Shown in pieces: positions 1 through 6,500 of a stretch of 15,756 bases of DNA. The translations under genes and the position numbers were made by a program. The stretch covers positions 1 to 15,756 of the forward strand of contig CAUCXP010000013.1 in NCBI GenBank assembly GCA_958446785.1. The letters are read 5' to 3'. Under the pieces are notes generated by a model. The model searched no databases, was not told where the DNA came from, and saw nothing but the letters and a program-made list of their open reading frames with translations. Origin of the DNA: an uncultured Collinsella sp. (GTDB taxonomy: Bacteria; Actinomycetota; Coriobacteriia; Coriobacteriales; Coriobacteriaceae). Within the stretch, counting starts at the first letter, position 1, and the number at the start of each line of letters is the position of its first letter.

Positions 1-761
1 GCGCTCGACGCCGACTGGATTTAGGTGCCACGTGTTTGGAGCGCCGGTACCTCCAGGCCATCTTATCGAGGTGGCAGAGGACCTTCTGGTGGTTGATGAG
101 GTCATGTGCTTTGTCCAAGCGGGTTCGTGGATGAGCGAGCCCGAGCAGCTGGAATATGGCTATGAAATCTGCGCCCGATACCATTTGAATCATCTGTCGA
201 CGGACGATTATGTCGAGATGGGGCAGAGGTATACCGTTGCCGACTTGATTGCCTATTGCAATGAGAATCGATCTCGCCAGGGGGCTGTACGCGCGGCCGC
301 CGTGCTCAGGCGCGTGTACGATGGCGCGGTCGCCCATGGAGACGGCCACCGCAATCATGGTCGTAGCAAAACGTTCCCAGGGAGGGCTGGGATACACCAA
401 GATCGAGCTCAACCATCGGGTCGATGTTCCCAACGAGTTCAAGTATCTCGCTAAGGCCGGGTATTTCGAGATTGACGTATATGCGCCTGCGAGCGGTACG
501 GGAATTGAATACAACGGCTCGGACCATCTTGATAAACAGCGCAGCGCGTCGGATGCGGAGCGTATGACTGTGCTGAGCGCGCTGGGCTTTAGGATGATCG
601 TCCTCACCGGGACTCAGTTTGCCCATCAGCTGCAATTGCACCGGGCGATGAACGCCATCGCGCTTGCGATAGGCCTTAAGTGCGACCGAAGCGAAGCGTT
701 CCAAAAGCGGCAGAACGACCTGCGAGAATTCGTGATTCGGCACTGGGACGGCGGCCTTTAG
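1..761 (+). pseudogene. Frameshifted gene with endonuclease-like C-terminal domain, 5' end outside window
   Basis: The reading frame is open from the left edge, so the gene begins upstream; the GTG at 32 is internal. Frame 2 reads through a region with a conserved-looking HVFGAPVPPG and LEYGYEICARYHL, and continues coherently until about 325. From there frame 3 carries the continuation (SPMETATAIMVVAKRSQGG and onward) to the TAG at 759-761. The switch lies in GGCGCGGTCG near 321-330; restoring one CG dinucleotide would rejoin the two parts as YDGARSPMETA, so a 2-bp deletion in a CG run is the simplest cause. The C-terminal part (IEYNGSDHLDKQRSASDAER, then GFRMIVLT) resembles the compact DUF559/Vsr-like PD-(D/E)XK fold, with an acidic strand residue and a D-x-x-R pattern. 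That fold assignment is inference. Function is unknown; a sequencing error cannot be excluded. Confidence 0.6.
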
Positions 762-801
762 GGGCGCTTTGGCCCTTCTGCGGGGTGCCGTGGGCAGGCA
801 A

Positions 802-862
802 ACCATCACAACATTCGACGTTTTTTGCCAAAATCGGGAAAGGCATCGAATGTTGTGATGGT
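802..862 (-). repeat. 61-bp palindromic element, copy 1 (reverse orientation)
   Basis: Perfect 17-bp inverted repeat ACCATCACAACATTCGA (802-818) and its complement (846-862) around a 27-nt centre. Its reverse complement aligns without gaps to the element at 4902-4962, including the asymmetric inner AAAAACG next to one arm, so the two copies are the same element in opposite orientations. It lies between the broken gene and moaA. It could fold as an RNA hairpin on either strand. Confidence 0.85.
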
Positions 863-907
863 CTGTGTTGAGGATGGGCTTGGAAAGTCCGTTTTGCTCG
901 AAGCGAC

Positions 908-954
908 TTGTCCTGTCGTACGGGTGTCGGCATGATTCTCCCGTGGGGTATTAT
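908..954 (+). promoter_or_regulatory. Weak candidate promoter(s) for moaA
   Basis: TTGTCC (908-913) and CATGAT (931-936) are separated by 17 nt, each matching four of six consensus positions. A better -10-like TATTAT lies at 949-954 but has no good -35 box. One of these probably serves the moaA operon. I see no recognisable Moco riboswitch in the leader. Confidence 0.25.
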
Positions 955-994
955 GTTTTCCGAAGAATAAAACGCCGCGTGAGGGGAGGGCTGC

Positions 995-2050
995 GTGGAC
1001 GGGCACGTGCAACATGACGGCTTTGGCCGCGATATCAACTACCTGCGCATCGCCGTTACTGACAAGTGCAATTTCCGCTGCATTTACTGCATGCCGGCCG
1101 ATGGCGTGGCGCCCCGCACGCACGACGAGCTGCTCAGTGCCGAGGAAATCGCCCGCTTTGTGCGCTTGGTGGCGGGGGAGGGCATTCGCCGCGTACGCCT
1201 GACGGGCGGCGAGCCGCTGGTCAGCCGCCGTATCATTCCGCTCATTCGCGACATCCGCGCGATTCCGCAGATCGAGGACATCTCGCTTACCACCAATGGC
1301 GCCCTGCTGCCCAAGCTGGCACCGCAGCTCAAAGATGCCGGCCTTAACCGCGTCAACATCTCGCTCGACACGCTCGACCCTACGCTGTTTGGAAAGATCA
1401 CGCGCCTGGGTCGGCTCGAGCAGACCATGGCTGGCATCGACGCGGCGCTGGCTTGGGGCTTTGAGCCTGTTAAGGTCAACTGCGTTGTGGTGCGCCGGCT
1501 CAACCAGGATGTGGCGGCCCTTGCGCGGCTCACGCTCGACCGCCCCATCCACCTGCGCTTTATCGAATACATGCCCATCGGCGACGAGCGCACGAGTTCG
1601 CATTGTGCCGTGGATCCGCATGCGCCCGCGCTCAATCCCGAGTTGTGGGACGCGAGCGATACCGTGCCGAGCGACGAGCTACGGGCGCGCATCAATGCCG
1701 GGGCCGCCGCGGCGGGACTGGGTGAGCTCGAACCGCTTGACATCAGTGACGCTCCTGCCGGCGCGGGCCCTGCGCGCTATTGGCACTTTCCGGGCGCGGC
1801 GGGAACGGTTGGTTTCATTAGCGCCATGTCCAATCATTTTTGTGCGAATTGCAACCGTCTGCGTCTGACGGCCGATGGCAACGTACGTCCGTGCCTGTTC
1901 AGCGATGCCGAGTATTCGGTGCGCGATGCCCTGCGCCGCGGTGATGATATGCAGGTACTTTCGATTTGGCGCGATGCCGTGGTCCACAAACCGCAGGAAC
2001 ACGCGATAATTGAGGGCACGCAACGATTTATGTCCCAAATCGGAGGATGA
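995..2050 (+). CDS. moaA: GTP 3',8-cyclase MoaA (radical SAM)
   Basis: Converts GTP to 3',8-cyclo-GTP, the first step of molybdenum cofactor synthesis, in the cytoplasm. The 351-aa protein shows the N-terminal radical-SAM cluster motif C25-x3-C29-x2-C32 (DKCNFRCIYC), the glycine-rich LTGGEPL for SAM binding, and the second MoaA-specific Fe-S cluster motif C283-x2-C286-x13-C300. It ends in IGG; a C-terminal Gly-Gly is a known MoaA hallmark needed for catalysis. Length is slightly above the usual 325-340 aa. The start chosen is GTG at 995, after a GGGGAGGG ribosome binding site at 982-989; the ATG at 1014 is in another frame. The downstream moaC-mobB gene begins 4 nt after the stop, so the two form an operon. 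Confidence 0.95.
   Translation: MDGHVQHDGFGRDINYLRIAVTDKCNFRCIYCMPADGVAPRTHDELLSAEEIARFVRLVAGEGIRRVRLTGGEPLVSRRIIPLIRDIRAIPQIEDISLTTNGALLPKLAPQLKDAGLNRVNISLDTLDPTLFGKITRLGRLEQTMAGIDAALAWGFEPVKVNCVVVRRLNQDVAALARLTLDRPIHLRFIEYMPIGDERTSSHCAVDPHAPALNPELWDASDTVPSDELRARINAGAAAAGLGELEPLDISDAPAGAGPARYWHFPGAAGTVGFISAMSNHFCANCNRLRLTADGNVRPCLFSDAEYSVRDALRRGDDMQVLSIWRDAVVHKPQEHAIIEGTQRFMSQIGG
2041..2047 (+). promoter_or_regulatory. Ribosome binding site of moaC/mobB, inside the end of moaA
   Basis: CGGAGGA overlaps the last codons of moaA and lies 7 nt before ATG 2055. It decides the start over the in-frame GTG at 2010 and implies translational coupling to moaA. Confidence 0.75.
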
Positions 2051-2054
2051 TCAT

Positions 2055-3353
2055 ATGGCCAAGAGCAGGTACGCCGATGCCACCAAGGCCGCTCGCAGGG
2101 CCGCGATGTCTGCCCACAAAGTCACGGCTGCAGCGAATGCTGGCAACGCCGACGCGTCCGCGCAGCCGACTTCCAGCGCTGCAGTCGAGCCCGCCCGTGA
2201 CGCCCGTCGCGACGAGCTGACGCATGTGGACGCCAAGGGCGAGGTTCGCATGGTCGACGTGTCCGACAAGGCCGAGACCCATCGCATTGCCATCGCCGAG
2301 GGCACCATCCTCATGCATCCCGAGACGCAGGCCATGGTGCTGCAGGACCGCGCCAAAAAGGGCGACGTGCTTGCCTGCGCGCGCGTGGCGGGCATCATGG
2401 CCATCAAACGCACGAGCGACATCATCCCCATGTGCCATCCGCTGCTCATTACCAAGAGTAAGTGCGAAATCGAGCCCATCGCCCCGGCGGGGACGCCGGC
2501 CGAGGACGTGCCCGAGGGCTGGGCGCCGGCGCGCGCGGACGGGCAGGTTGGCTTTCACGTGCTGGTTACGGCCGGCGTAACGGGCAAGACGGGTATTGAG
2601 ATGGAGGCGCTGACCGGCGCGAGTGCCGCGTGTCTGACCATCTACGACATGTGCAAGGCCGTCGACCGCGGCATGGAGATCGTCGACGTGCGCCTGTTGC
2701 ACAAGGAGGGCGGCCGCTCGGGTGTGTGGGATCGCGCCGAGCGTCAGGCTGCTGTTGTTGAGGCCGTGGGAGCCGCGGGCGACGCACCCGCGAGCGCACC
2801 CGTCGCCGCCGCGCCTGCGGCCCCGGCCGTCCCCGCGATTGCGTTTATCGGCTACCAAAACTCGGGCAAGACCACGCTCGTCGAGAAGGTCATTGCCGAG
2901 CTCACCCGCCGCGGCCTGCGCGTGGGTTCGCTCAAGCATCATGGGCACCACGGCTTTGATATCGATGTGCCCGCTAAGGATACCTGGCGCCATCACCGGG
3001 CCGGATCCAAGCACGTGGGCCTCATCTGCGCCACGCGCTGGGCGGAGTACGCCGACACGCGCGAGGAGGACGAGATGCCCGCGCGCGAGCTGCTGTCGCG
3101 CTACAACGATGTCGACGTGGTGATCATCGAGGGCTACAAGACCGAGGGCTTCGACAACATCGTGGTCGCGCGCTCCGGTGTCGACCGTCTGCGCGGCAAG
3201 AGCTCACTCGACCTGGTCGACGGCCGCACGTTGGCACTTGCCTGCAACGAGGCCCTGGCGCGTCAGGCCTTCGACGCCGGCTTCGCGACCCGAGCCATCA
3301 ACATCAACGACGCCCGAGCCATCTGCGATCTGATCCAAGATCATCTGGCCTAA
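2055..3353 (+). CDS. moaC/mobB: Fusion protein: cyclic pyranopterin monophosphate synthase MoaC plus MobB GTP-binding domain
   Basis: The 432-aa product joins two cofactor proteins. Residues about 55-225 are MoaC, which converts 3',8-cyclo-GTP to cPMP: MCHPLL (126-131), TGKTGIEMEALT (from 176) and K-x-GG-x-SG (from 217) are all present. A segment of about 20 residues rich in Ala, Pro and Gly is inserted between the MoaC strands near residue 145. An Ala/Pro linker (about 226-260) leads to MobB, the GTP-binding partner of MobA in guanine-dinucleotide attachment, with P-loop GYQNSGKTT (266-274), the SLKHHGH segment and DVVIIEGYKTEGF. The first 50 residues are Ala-rich and charged, and match neither family. 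ATG 2055 is chosen over the upstream in-frame GTG at 2010 because CGGAGGA (2041-2047) sits 7 nt before it. It follows moaA by 4 nt. Partners such as MoaE, MoaD, MoeA and MobA are not in the window. Confidence 0.93.
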   Translation: MAKSRYADATKAARRAAMSAHKVTAAANAGNADASAQPTSSAAVEPARDARRDELTHVDAKGEVRMVDVSDKAETHRIAIAEGTILMHPETQAMVLQDRAKKGDVLACARVAGIMAIKRTSDIIPMCHPLLITKSKCEIEPIAPAGTPAEDVPEGWAPARADGQVGFHVLVTAGVTGKTGIEMEALTGASAACLTIYDMCKAVDRGMEIVDVRLLHKEGGRSGVWDRAERQAAVVEAVGAAGDAPASAPVAAAPAAPAVPAIAFIGYQNSGKTTLVEKVIAELTRRGLRVGSLKHHGHHGFDIDVPAKDTWRHHRAGSKHVGLICATRWAEYADTREEDEMPARELLSRYNDVDVVIIEGYKTEGFDNIVVARSGVDRLRGKSSLDLVDGRTLALACNEALARQAFDAGFATRAININDARAICDLIQDHLA

Positions 3354-3392
3354 AACCTGCCAAAAAGGGACAGGTTTATTTTGGCAGGTTTT
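3352..3392. terminator. 41-bp palindrome after moaC/mobB, probable bidirectional terminator and likely a repeat family
   Basis: AAAACCTGCCAAAA (3352-3365) is perfectly complementary to TTTTGGCAGGTTTT (3379-3392), overlapping the TAA stop of the gene. The A/T ends on both arms give a U-run in either direction. The loop contains GGGACAGG, a partial copy of the CAGG of the arm. It resembles a repeat that I associate with Collinsella intergenic regions; only this one copy is in the window. Confidence 0.7.
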
Positions 3393-3411
3393 ATCTGGGC
3401 AAACGCCATTT

Positions 3412-3449
3412 CCACCACAAAGGGGCCAGGCACCTTTGTGGCGGTTTTT
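3412..3449 (+). repeat. CCACCACAAAGG palindromic repeat, copy A (terminator-like)
   Basis: CCACCACAAAGG (3412-3423) and CCTTTGTGGCGG (3433-3444) pair with one mismatch around a GGCCAGGCA loop, followed by TTTTT. The same sequence recurs at 5014-5051 and, diverged, near 5973-6007. Stem plus T-run fits an intrinsic terminator on the + strand. Confidence 0.75.
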
Positions 3450-3452
3450 GCT

Positions 3453-3489
3453 TTGGTAGATGTGTGGGACATGCCTTACAATCTACCAA
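3453..3489 (+). promoter_or_regulatory. Promoter of the MFS gene embedded in a palindromic operator
   Basis: TTGGTA (3453-3458) and TACAAT (3477-3482) are spaced by 18 nt. A perfect 9-bp inverted repeat, TTGGTAGAT (3453-3461) and ATCTACCAA (3481-3489), covers the -35 and the end of the -10, so a dimeric regulator bound there would occlude RNA polymerase. The transcript would have a leader of about 130 nt before ATG 3619. The repressor identity is unknown. Confidence 0.5.
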
Positions 3490-3607
3490 GTAGTTCATGA
3501 CGGGCGAAAAACGGAGAGAAGGGGCTCGATGCGTCCTTAATGTTTCATGCGGATAGATTGATTTGACAGACGGTGGCGAATGCCCGCCGTCCGCATTCGT
3601 ATGAAAC

Positions 3608-3613
3608 AAGGAG
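3608..3613 (+). promoter_or_regulatory. Ribosome binding site deciding the MFS start
   Basis: AAGGAG lies 5 nt before ATG 3619. The in-frame ATGs at 3580 and 3601 lack such a site, and 3601 would overlap it. Confidence 0.7.
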
Positions 3614-3618
3614 TCTCT

Positions 3619-4899
3619 ATGCTCGCCCCTCTTTTCTCAAAGCCTCAATCATCGCTGTCCGTGCAGGCCAAGCGCCTGGTGGCAATGCGCTTCCTCATCT
3701 ACACCGGCTTTCAGACCAGTTATTTTATCGGCGTCATCGGAACGCTCACCTATGCAGACGATGCCTCAGTCGTGGCGACATCGCTGGCCGTCCTGTTTAT
3801 GAATGTATTTGTGATCCTGGGATCCTTTGCGGGTGGAGCGGCGCTCGATGCCTGGGGCCCGCGACGCCATTTCTTGCTGAGCATCGTCGGCGCGCTTGCA
3901 ACCGGCACGGCAATCATTGCCTTTGGTGGTGCGACCGGCATTGTCCTGCTCGGCGCGGTGCTCTTAGGCTTTACGATGGGATTTGCCCAACCCATCGCCA
4001 CATCTTATCCGGCCTACCTCACCGACGACCCCGCCGAACTCAAAGACATCAATTCCGCCATCGCCATGTTCTCAAATGTGAGCATTATCGTCGGACCCAC
4101 GCTGGGCGGCTTTGTCGCGGCGGCTGCGTCGTCGCGCGCGGTGTTCGTGCTCATGATGCTCTTTACCGTGCTGGCGCTCGTCGCCGGTTGGGGCTTTAGG
4201 CCGCAGACCAGCCATGTCGCCGGGCATGCGGATGCCGATTCGGCAGAGGAAGGGGAGCGTGCGGGACAAAGCTCCAACCCCAGCACGTCCGCCCGCGCCA
4301 CCTTCGCAGCCAGCATCAAGACAGTCTTCACCAACAGCGTTCTCGCCCTGCTGTTTTGCATCATTTTTCTTTCGAACTTTGGCTACGGAGCCTTCGATCC
4401 GCTCGAGTCGTTTTTCTATCGCGATGTCCTGCACGTTGGCGTTGAGTGGATGGGCTGGCTCTCGTCTGCCTCGGGCGTGGGCGCGGTGCTGGGTGCTGTG
4501 CTCGCGCTCCGCTTGCCGCCGCACCTGGTCAACCTTAAAACGCTGCTCGTGGCGCTCATGTCCGTGGGCCTGGGAAGTCTGCTCTATGTGGGGACGCCGT
4601 ACGTGGGTGTGGCCCTTGTCGGCCAGGTCGCCCTGGGCATAGCTTGGGGTGTCGTCAACCCGCTCCACAACACCATCGTGCAAACGACGGCGCCGCTCGA
4701 GCAACTCGGCCGTGTGAACTCGGTCATGGGCTTTGGCAATATGTTTGCCGGCGTGGCCCCGCTGGCGATTGCCCCGTGGCTGGCGGCGACGTTTGGCGTG
4801 CAGCAGACGCTCATCGGAGCAGACATGGTCGTGACGGCGGTCCCTGCGGCGTTGCTGCTGTTTGGACGCCGGCATTTTGATCGTGCCGCAAGGCAGTAA
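3619..4899 (+). CDS. MFS transporter, probable drug/metabolite exporter
   Basis: The 426-aa protein is a hydrophobic integral membrane protein with the size and segment pattern of the 12-helix major facilitator superfamily. The loop GGAALDAWGPRRHF after the second helix is a degenerate version of MFS motif A. A charged, Gly/Ser/Ala-rich central cytoplasmic loop (near residues 200-235) separates two six-helix halves, and the second half repeats the pattern, including GWLSSASGVGAVLGAVLALR. The general look is that of the EntS/macrolide-efflux-like branch, but the substrate cannot be read from sequence. It is transcribed alone, behind the palindromic promoter at 3453-3489. ATG 3619 is chosen for its ribosome binding site. 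No regulator gene is adjacent. Confidence 0.85.
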   Translation: MLAPLFSKPQSSLSVQAKRLVAMRFLIYTGFQTSYFIGVIGTLTYADDASVVATSLAVLFMNVFVILGSFAGGAALDAWGPRRHFLLSIVGALATGTAIIAFGGATGIVLLGAVLLGFTMGFAQPIATSYPAYLTDDPAELKDINSAIAMFSNVSIIVGPTLGGFVAAAASSRAVFVLMMLFTVLALVAGWGFRPQTSHVAGHADADSAEEGERAGQSSNPSTSARATFAASIKTVFTNSVLALLFCIIFLSNFGYGAFDPLESFFYRDVLHVGVEWMGWLSSASGVGAVLGAVLALRLPPHLVNLKTLLVALMSVGLGSLLYVGTPYVGVALVGQVALGIAWGVVNPLHNTIVQTTAPLEQLGRVNSVMGFGNMFAGVAPLAIAPWLAATFGVQQTLIGADMVVTAVPAALLLFGRRHFDRAARQ

Positions 4900-4901
4900 A
4901 A

Positions 4902-4962
4902 CCCATCACAACATTCGATGAAAATCGCGATTTTACCGAAAAACGTCGAATGTTGTGATGGT
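4902..4962 (+). repeat. 61-bp palindromic element, copy 2
   Basis: Begins 2 nt after the MFS stop. Arms CCATCACAACATTCGA (4903-4918) and its complement (4946-4961) are perfect over 16 bp. The centre contains AAAATCGCGATTTT (4920-4933), itself a perfect 14-bp palindrome. It is the same element as 802-862 in the opposite orientation. Its position fits a role in terminating or protecting the MFS transcript. Confidence 0.85.
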
Positions 4963-4977
4963 TTGCGCCCCGGGTCA

Positions 4978-5018
4978 GGCCATCCTGCGGATCCGGCCAC
5001 CCTGCGGGTCCGGCCACC
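4978..5018. repeat. Short 17-bp tandem repeat, 2.4 units
   Basis: GGCCATCCTGCGGATCC (4978-4994), GGCCACCCTGCGGGTCC (4995-5011) and the partial GGCCACC (5012-5018). Units 1 and 2 differ at two positions. The partial unit runs directly into the CCACCAC arm of the next element. Confidence 0.75.
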
Positions 5019-5051
5019 ACAGAGGGGCCAGGCGCCTTTGTGGTGGATTTT
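5014..5051 (+). repeat. CCACCACAAAGG palindromic repeat, copy B
   Basis: CCACCACAGAGG (5014-5025) pairs with CCTTTGTGGTGG (5035-5046) with a single G-U wobble, loop GGCCAGGCG, then ATTTT. Like copy A it continues into TTTTGCTTTG, so the conserved unit extends to about 5057. Confidence 0.75.
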
Positions 5052-5054
5052 GCT

Positions 5055-5085
5055 TTGACGGGCCGCGCCTGCGCCTTGGTATACC
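5055..5085 (+). promoter_or_regulatory. Candidate promoter of the HAD phosphatase gene
   Basis: TTGACG (5055-5060) lies at the 3' edge of repeat copy B; TATACC (5080-5085) follows after 19 nt, a long spacer. The -10 sits inside the perfect 10-bp palindrome TGGTATACCA (5077-5086). ATG 5141 is about 55 nt downstream. Confidence 0.4.
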
Positions 5086-5140
5086 ATGTACGCCGTTTGC
5101 GAATGCACCCCACACCGCCGCACAACCCAGAAAGGCTCCC

Positions 5141-5962
5141 ATGGACACCACCTTCAGCCACGTCAAAGCCGTGTTCTGCGATATCGACGGTACGCTGCTC
5201 ACGAGTCAGCACACGGTGTCCCCGCGTACCGCGGCGGCGATCCGCGCCCTGCGCGAGCGCGGCGTGCTCTTTGGCCTATGCACCGGGCGCGACGCCCACG
5301 CGACCGAGGCCATGTACGAGCTCTGGGGCATCGAAGGCCTGGTGGACGTGCTCGTGGGCTGCGGTGGCGCCGAGGTCATCGACCGCGCGCACGACATCAA
5401 CGAGCTGAGCTATCCGCTGCCGGGCGAGACCATCGCGCGCATCTGCAAGCACATGGCGGACCTTCCGGCAACACCCGCCTGCCCCCGAGACGGCGTGTTC
5501 TACGTGCCCGAGAGCAACGCGTGCGTCGAGCACCTGTCGCGCGTCGACGGCGTGCCCTACCAGGTGGTCGATTTTGCCGAGTTCTTGCGCGAGCCGCAGC
5601 CCAAGGTGATGTTTACCATGGCGCCCGAGGTGATGCCGCGGGTGATTGAACGGGCGTCGACGTTTGCAGATAACACTGTTAAGGCGGCGGCCCTGCAGAC
5701 CACGCAGCGGCTCTACGAGTTTATGGATCCGCGCGTGTCCAAGACGCGCGGCCTTGGGCGCGTGGCGGAGCTCAACGATATGGAGCTCCAGGACATCTGC
5801 GTGTTTGGCGATGCGGACAACGACACCTGCATGGTGGCCGACGCCGGCGTGGGCGTGGCTATGGCAAACGGCAGCGACGCCACCCGTACCGCCGCGGACT
5901 TTGTAACCGCGAGCAACGACGAGGACGGCATCGCGATCTTTATCGAGGAACATCTGCTGTAG
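5141..5962 (+). CDS. Cof-type HAD-IIB family phosphatase
   Basis: The 273-aa protein is a cytoplasmic haloacid-dehalogenase-fold hydrolase of the Cof/YidA type, which dephosphorylates small phosphorylated metabolites using Mg2+. Motif I is D14-I-D16-G-T-L with nucleophile D14; motif II is T48 in CTGRD; the motif III lysine is K201 in PRVSKTRG; motif IV is G223-D-A-D-N-D228. The segment between motifs II and III (about 85-185) is the C2B cap that sets substrate choice. Length is typical of the family (260-290 aa). ATG 5141 starts just before motif I; the frame stays open upstream, but that region is repeat DNA. AGAAAGG (5130-5136) precedes it at a short distance. It appears to be a single-gene unit ended by the terminator at 6013-6048. 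The exact substrate is unknown. Confidence 0.9.
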   Translation: MDTTFSHVKAVFCDIDGTLLTSQHTVSPRTAAAIRALRERGVLFGLCTGRDAHATEAMYELWGIEGLVDVLVGCGGAEVIDRAHDINELSYPLPGETIARICKHMADLPATPACPRDGVFYVPESNACVEHLSRVDGVPYQVVDFAEFLREPQPKVMFTMAPEVMPRVIERASTFADNTVKAAALQTTQRLYEFMDPRVSKTRGLGRVAELNDMELQDICVFGDADNDTCMVADAGVGVAMANGSDATRTAADFVTASNDEDGIAIFIEEHLL

Positions 5963-5972
5963 CGCCGGGGGG

Positions 5973-6007
5973 CAGCCACAAAGAGGGCAGAGCGCCTTTG
6001 TGGTGGT
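5973..6007 (+). repeat. CCACCACAAAGG palindromic repeat, copy C (diverged)
   Basis: CCACAAAG (5976-5983) and CTTTGTGG (5996-6003) form the conserved core; the following GCCTTTGTGGTGGTTTTC matches copies A and B closely, but the left arm and loop have drifted. It starts 10 nt after the HAD stop. Confidence 0.6.
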
Positions 6008-6012
6008 TTTCC

Positions 6013-6048
6013 AAGCGTCCCAACAGTCGATTGTTGGGACGCTTTTTT
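6013..6048 (+). terminator. Intrinsic terminator of the HAD gene
   Basis: AAGCGTCCCAACA (6013-6025) and TGTTGGGACGCTT (6032-6044) form a perfect 13-bp stem with loop GTCGAT, ending in a run of six T (6043-6048). Confidence 0.9.
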
Positions 6049-6121
6049 GTAGCGAGGAGATTTGCGGCCGGTAACATGCGATGCCATTCAAGTGTCGATG
6101 TATGAACATATCGGCACGCGC

Positions 6122-6157
6122 TAGTTGTGCAGTAATTGACCAATTAGCTCATAACTA
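6122..6157. promoter_or_regulatory. 36-bp imperfect palindrome, candidate operator
   Basis: TAATTG (6133-6138) and CAATTA (6141-6146) flank a 2-nt centre. Outer arms TAGTTGTG (6122-6129) and CATAACTA (6150-6157) share the same centre (6139.5) and match at 7 of 8 positions. There is no T-run after it, so it is not a terminator. Confidence 0.5.
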
Positions 6158-6383
6158 ATATTTCCAGGTAGATATACTGCCATTCACGGCGCAATTTTGA
6201 CCGTTCACAGATTGAGCGGGTTAAAACAAAGTGTTGTACAAACAATGATAAAGTGTCATTTATCTAGATTTGCTAACGAGTTTACCAGCGTCTTTCCGAA
6301 ATTTAACCCTCGAAAAACAATGCATAGTTTGAATAATTGTCAAGAAGTTAAGGCAACGTAAAGCAAAACTGACATTGTTAGGC

Positions 6384-6413
6384 TTGCGTTGTTTAAACAA
6401 AGAGTAATAATAT
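6384..6413 (+). promoter_or_regulatory. Candidate pilus promoter with palindrome in the spacer
   Basis: TTGCGT (6384-6389) and TAATAT (6408-6413) are 18 nt apart. The spacer contains the perfect 12-bp palindrome TTGTTTAAACAA (6389-6400), well placed to bind a regulator. Transcription would start near 6420, about 80 nt before ATG 6501. Confidence 0.45.
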
Positions 6414-6500
6414 GCATATCGAGCGCGAGCAATTAACGGTTGCGAGCCAAAGCTTGATGGTGAAAGAGCAAGATCGCGGTCTCTTGGGGAGGAGACATCG

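Larger units (their letters stand above)
6049..6500 (+). other. Long non-coding leader region upstream of the pilus locus
   Basis: About 450 nt without a credible gene, clearly more AT-rich than its neighbours. It contains a 36-bp imperfect palindrome (6122-6157), the 8-bp palindrome TTGTACAA (6234-6241), a TATACT box (6173-6178) without a good -35, and the promoter plus TTGTTTAAACAA palindrome at 6384-6413. GGGGAGGAG (6486-6494) is the ribosome binding site of the adhesin. The density of symmetric sites suggests regulated pilus expression. Confidence 0.55.

Noticed and set aside
2028..3014. 328-codon minus-strand frame opposite moaC/mobB
   Set aside because: The opposite strand encodes clear MoaC and MobB motifs; this frame is their complement.
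3352..6007. CRISPR array suggested by repeated palindromes
   Set aside because: Copies are kilobases apart, differ in type and lie between genes. There is no regular spacer structure and no cas gene.
6241..6379. Possible invertible promoter segment between AACAATG (6241) and CATTGTT (6373)
   Set aside because: The inverted match is only 7 bp in AT-rich DNA, with no recombinase gene in the window. It is too weak to propose inversion.
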